DNA of 64,000 nucleotides, from contig NC_091883.1 of assembly GCF_019399895.1 (NCBI RefSeq), forward strand, positions 1,220,377-1,284,376, written 5' to 3'. Position 1 is the stretch's first letter. Each line of letters starts with the position of its first letter. The DNA is from Cardiocondyla obscurior. Lineage: Eukaryota; Arthropoda; Insecta; Hymenoptera; Formicidae. Position numbers and translations under genes: made by a program. The notes below the pieces were generated by a model that was not told where the DNA came from, ran no database searches, and saw only the letters and a list, made by a program, of their open reading frames with translations. Below are positions 61,653 through 64,000 of this stretch, one piece after another.

Positions 61653-64000
61653 GCTTCTCTTACTCACTCCTTCTTATCCCGAACATCCAATTCCGTATCC
61701 AATGGAGAGCTTTCCCGGCGAACAGTACTTATTCCTTGGCGCTATCGTTCAACCTGGAATAACCCCTCCGGTCGTTCTGGATTGCTACGAACGTTCCTTT
61801 TTCCTCCGATCGTACATTAACCGTTTGCGCTCTCCCGCGAAACGCGATCCAACTTCTTCCCTTGGCTCCGGCGAAACCGCCCCCGTCGCCGCCGGAGTAC
61901 CCCGTGTCGCCTGTCGTACTCTCGTTCCTCCCGCTCTGCTATCGCGACAGGAAGAGTCGTTAAGTTCGGGGACTACTTGGCCGGGAACTTGCATCGGATC
62001 ATCTCAACCCATTTCCGAATGCCCGTATATTTCCGCTCGGTTGGCCCCTTGTTTCCGCGAGTGTCTCGATAACGGGGTATGCCCGCGCGCCCGCGCGTTT
62101 GCGAGAGAGAGATTGCGGTAAAATATTACGGAACCGACGGCTTTATGAGCCACGTCAGAAAGGGATAAACTGCGACAGTTCCGTCATTTCTGGTTCTCCA
62201 TCCGCTGTTATCTGCCGCCTATTATCTACTCCCTCTTTCTCCATCTCTTTCTATGCCACCGTCGCGCCATTGTCGTATGGAAACGTATGACCGTATGCAT
62301 TCGGCTGTCCGGCCGGTTACGTCGCGTGATTTGTGACTATCGTCGAAGAGAAAGTTACGCACGGCTATGCGAGGAACCTGTCTGTTTACGCGTTTTGTCC
62401 ACGCCGCGGACGAAGAGCAATTTCGTTTGACGTCGCACTGACTTCGGTACGAATGGATCGTCGACAATTTCGGGAGCGTCGAACGAGCCCCGCCACGAGT
62501 TCCGCGGAGTGGAAGCGAAAAATAACGTGCCCAGAGGGTCCAGACACAATAAAATGCAGTACGATTCGAGGGACCGCGTCCCTCCCAACTTTTGTGTACG
62601 TTGAAATAAACGATTTCCCTTCCGTGACTTTTGGGGGAAAAAAAAAAAAATATATATATATATCTCCCTCGAAGGATATCGTCAATTTTATCTTGTATAT
62701 GTATTGCGCCGTCGTGTGGGTAATTTCACGGTGTATAAACGTATTAACGTTCTTACATCTACGCCTACATCTTCTCGCGAAACCCGCGTCGTCAAACTCG
62801 TAAGAATTCAACGCAAGGATGGTCTAATAAATTTTTCTTGGCGGACGATGCTCGATGTGCACCACGTGCGGCGTATCGTGCCGCATAAAAGGAAGATATA
62901 CTCGAACGAGAAAACGTTACCGTCACGGACCCTCCGGTACCACGCCACATCGGTCCGCTATACTACGTAGGGTATATACCGGGGAAGTTCGGGATGCGGT
63001 GGTCTCAAGATTTCGGCGCCACTAAAATGCCGGGGCGTCGACTTCCCCGCGAAGCCGCCGGAATAGAACGTGCCTCTTCCCCGTTTGGTTATCTTGGTCA
63101 CGTTCCGTCTGGACCCCTGGGCGCGTTTCCTCGGAGGAAAAGAGATACTCGAATATTTGTTGCCCGAGAATCGCACGGCCATCTATAACCGCCGGTATCT
63201 ATATAGGATGTATCAGACATCGTGCACTTTTCTGGATGGCGCAACCGCCAGATAATAGAAGTCGAATCGGAAGAAACGGCAATTGCTGTCGTGTCGCTAA
63301 GTTTCGCGTAATTTTAATGAAATTGTCAAATAAAAAAATGTGACAAAACCGCGAGAAATTAAACCACCAACGTTCTGTGCTCGATTTATCGATAAACACG
63401 TGGCAAACGATCAGCTATATAATTTTTTTTTTCCCCGTTGTAAGTTATTAGAATTGTTTGCTGTATAAAAAAAATTTTTTTTTTGGAATATTCCGCGTTC
63501 CAACACTAACAATCAAACGCCCCAATCTCTTCGTAATCCATCCGACAAGCTGTGGATCCTGTCGCCGACATGTGATTATGAATGTATTAACTCCCGTGTT
63601 GAAAAGTTGCATGACAACTGGTGAATTAACTCGCGATTCAGCAAACCAGATGCACACAAAGACGCCGACAATCCTGGGGTTTCATTTGATATGCGAGGGA
63701 ACTCTCACGCGATCTCGAGCCGTCTCGTGCATGACGGGCAACTCTTTGCCCGGCTACGTCGCGAGCTGCCGGTACCGGATGTCAAACGAACGAATACGAG
63801 ATAGCTGTTAATTAATGGGCGACGGAAAATACGGGCGTGACAGCTGAAATTTCGACGTTATACGCGCGCGTAAGGATAGCGGCGGGGACGCGGGGAAGGA
63901 GGGCCGCGGCAGAAAGGAAAGAAAGGGAAGGAGGAAAGGCGAGAGATGTAACGGGAAGGCAGAAGGGCTGGGAGAAAATAAAACGCGGAGCGAGAGCGGA
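61653..64000 (+). other. no supported gene
   Basis: A 188-codon plus frame (61555-62121) starts in a C/T tract and has no domain. Several overlapping frames at 62.3-62.8 kb likewise. The last 120 bases are purine-rich (GGAAGG, GAAAGG units). Nothing else is recognised. Confidence 0.55.
62638..62662 (+). repeat. A13 run and (TA)6
   Basis: Thirteen A then six TA units. Confidence 0.95.

Noticed and set aside
61555..62121. 188-codon plus-strand open frame
   Set aside because: Its first third is a C/T tract translated as Pro/Leu/Ser, and a minus-strand frame is open over part of it. No motif, and no splice-site or start-codon support.
1..64000. tRNA, rRNA, snRNA, known insect microRNAs, CRISPR arrays, transposase or reverse-transcriptase genes, viral insertions
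   Set aside because: I looked for B-box-like GGTTCGANTCC, common microRNA seeds (let-7, bantam, miR-1, miR-8, miR-9, miR-124, miR-184, miR-276), regular spaced repeats, and long catalytic-motif frames, and found none. A covariance-model or profile search would be needed to exclude diverged ones.

Overview
This is eukaryotic, non-compact DNA, most likely from an insect and probably a hymenopteran such as an ant (inference). Base composition is balanced. CpG is frequent (many CGCG, TCGCG and GCGC strings) with no sign of CpG depletion. A/T homopolymers of 15-26 bases are scattered throughout, along with short microsatellites (GA, AT, TTCC, GGTA, AGC). No long coding frame, operon, ribosome binding site or prokaryotic gene order is visible. 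The longest open frames are only about 200 codons, lack recognisable domains and usually overlap open frames on the other strand. I recognise no protein family, tRNA, rRNA, known microRNA, CRISPR array or intact transposon. The best overall reading is intergenic or long-intron DNA, possibly with a few exons of genes I cannot name.

Layout. 1-15 kb: non-coding, with a 16-bp perfect palindrome near 0.93 kb, a diverged 41-bp duplication at 4.8/5.0 kb and GA/GCC/GTTC microsatellites. 15-17 kb: a 78-codon open frame with coding-like codon composition, a 19-bp-period direct repeat carrying two GTAAGT motifs, and an AC/AT microsatellite. 17-27 kb: featureless apart from short repeats. 27.8-28.7 kb: a GC-richer patch with a TTCC microsatellite, a 10-bp-period minisatellite and minus-strand open frames, one ending at an ideal splice donor. 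31.0-33.7 kb: several minus-strand open segments bounded by splice-like sites, plus an antisense plus-strand candidate. 38.3-38.6 kb: an unusually G-rich island with a coding-like frame ending at AAAAG|GTGAGC. 40.1 kb: a compound hairpin. 44.6 kb: an AGC/ACC trinucleotide tract. 45-58 kb: nothing I can support as a gene. 59.2-61.3 kb: a plus-strand series with a possible signal-peptide first exon, a very strong acceptor after T17, and a 75-codon phase 0-0 exon candidate with good splice sites at both ends. 61.3-64 kb: pyrimidine- and purine-rich tracts.

All exon candidates are inferences from frame openness, first-codon-base composition (few T, many G/A) and splice-like motifs. None was tested by search or transcript data, and translated noise in this composition easily looks protein-like. 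Confidence is therefore low. The repeats and hairpins are read directly from the sequence.
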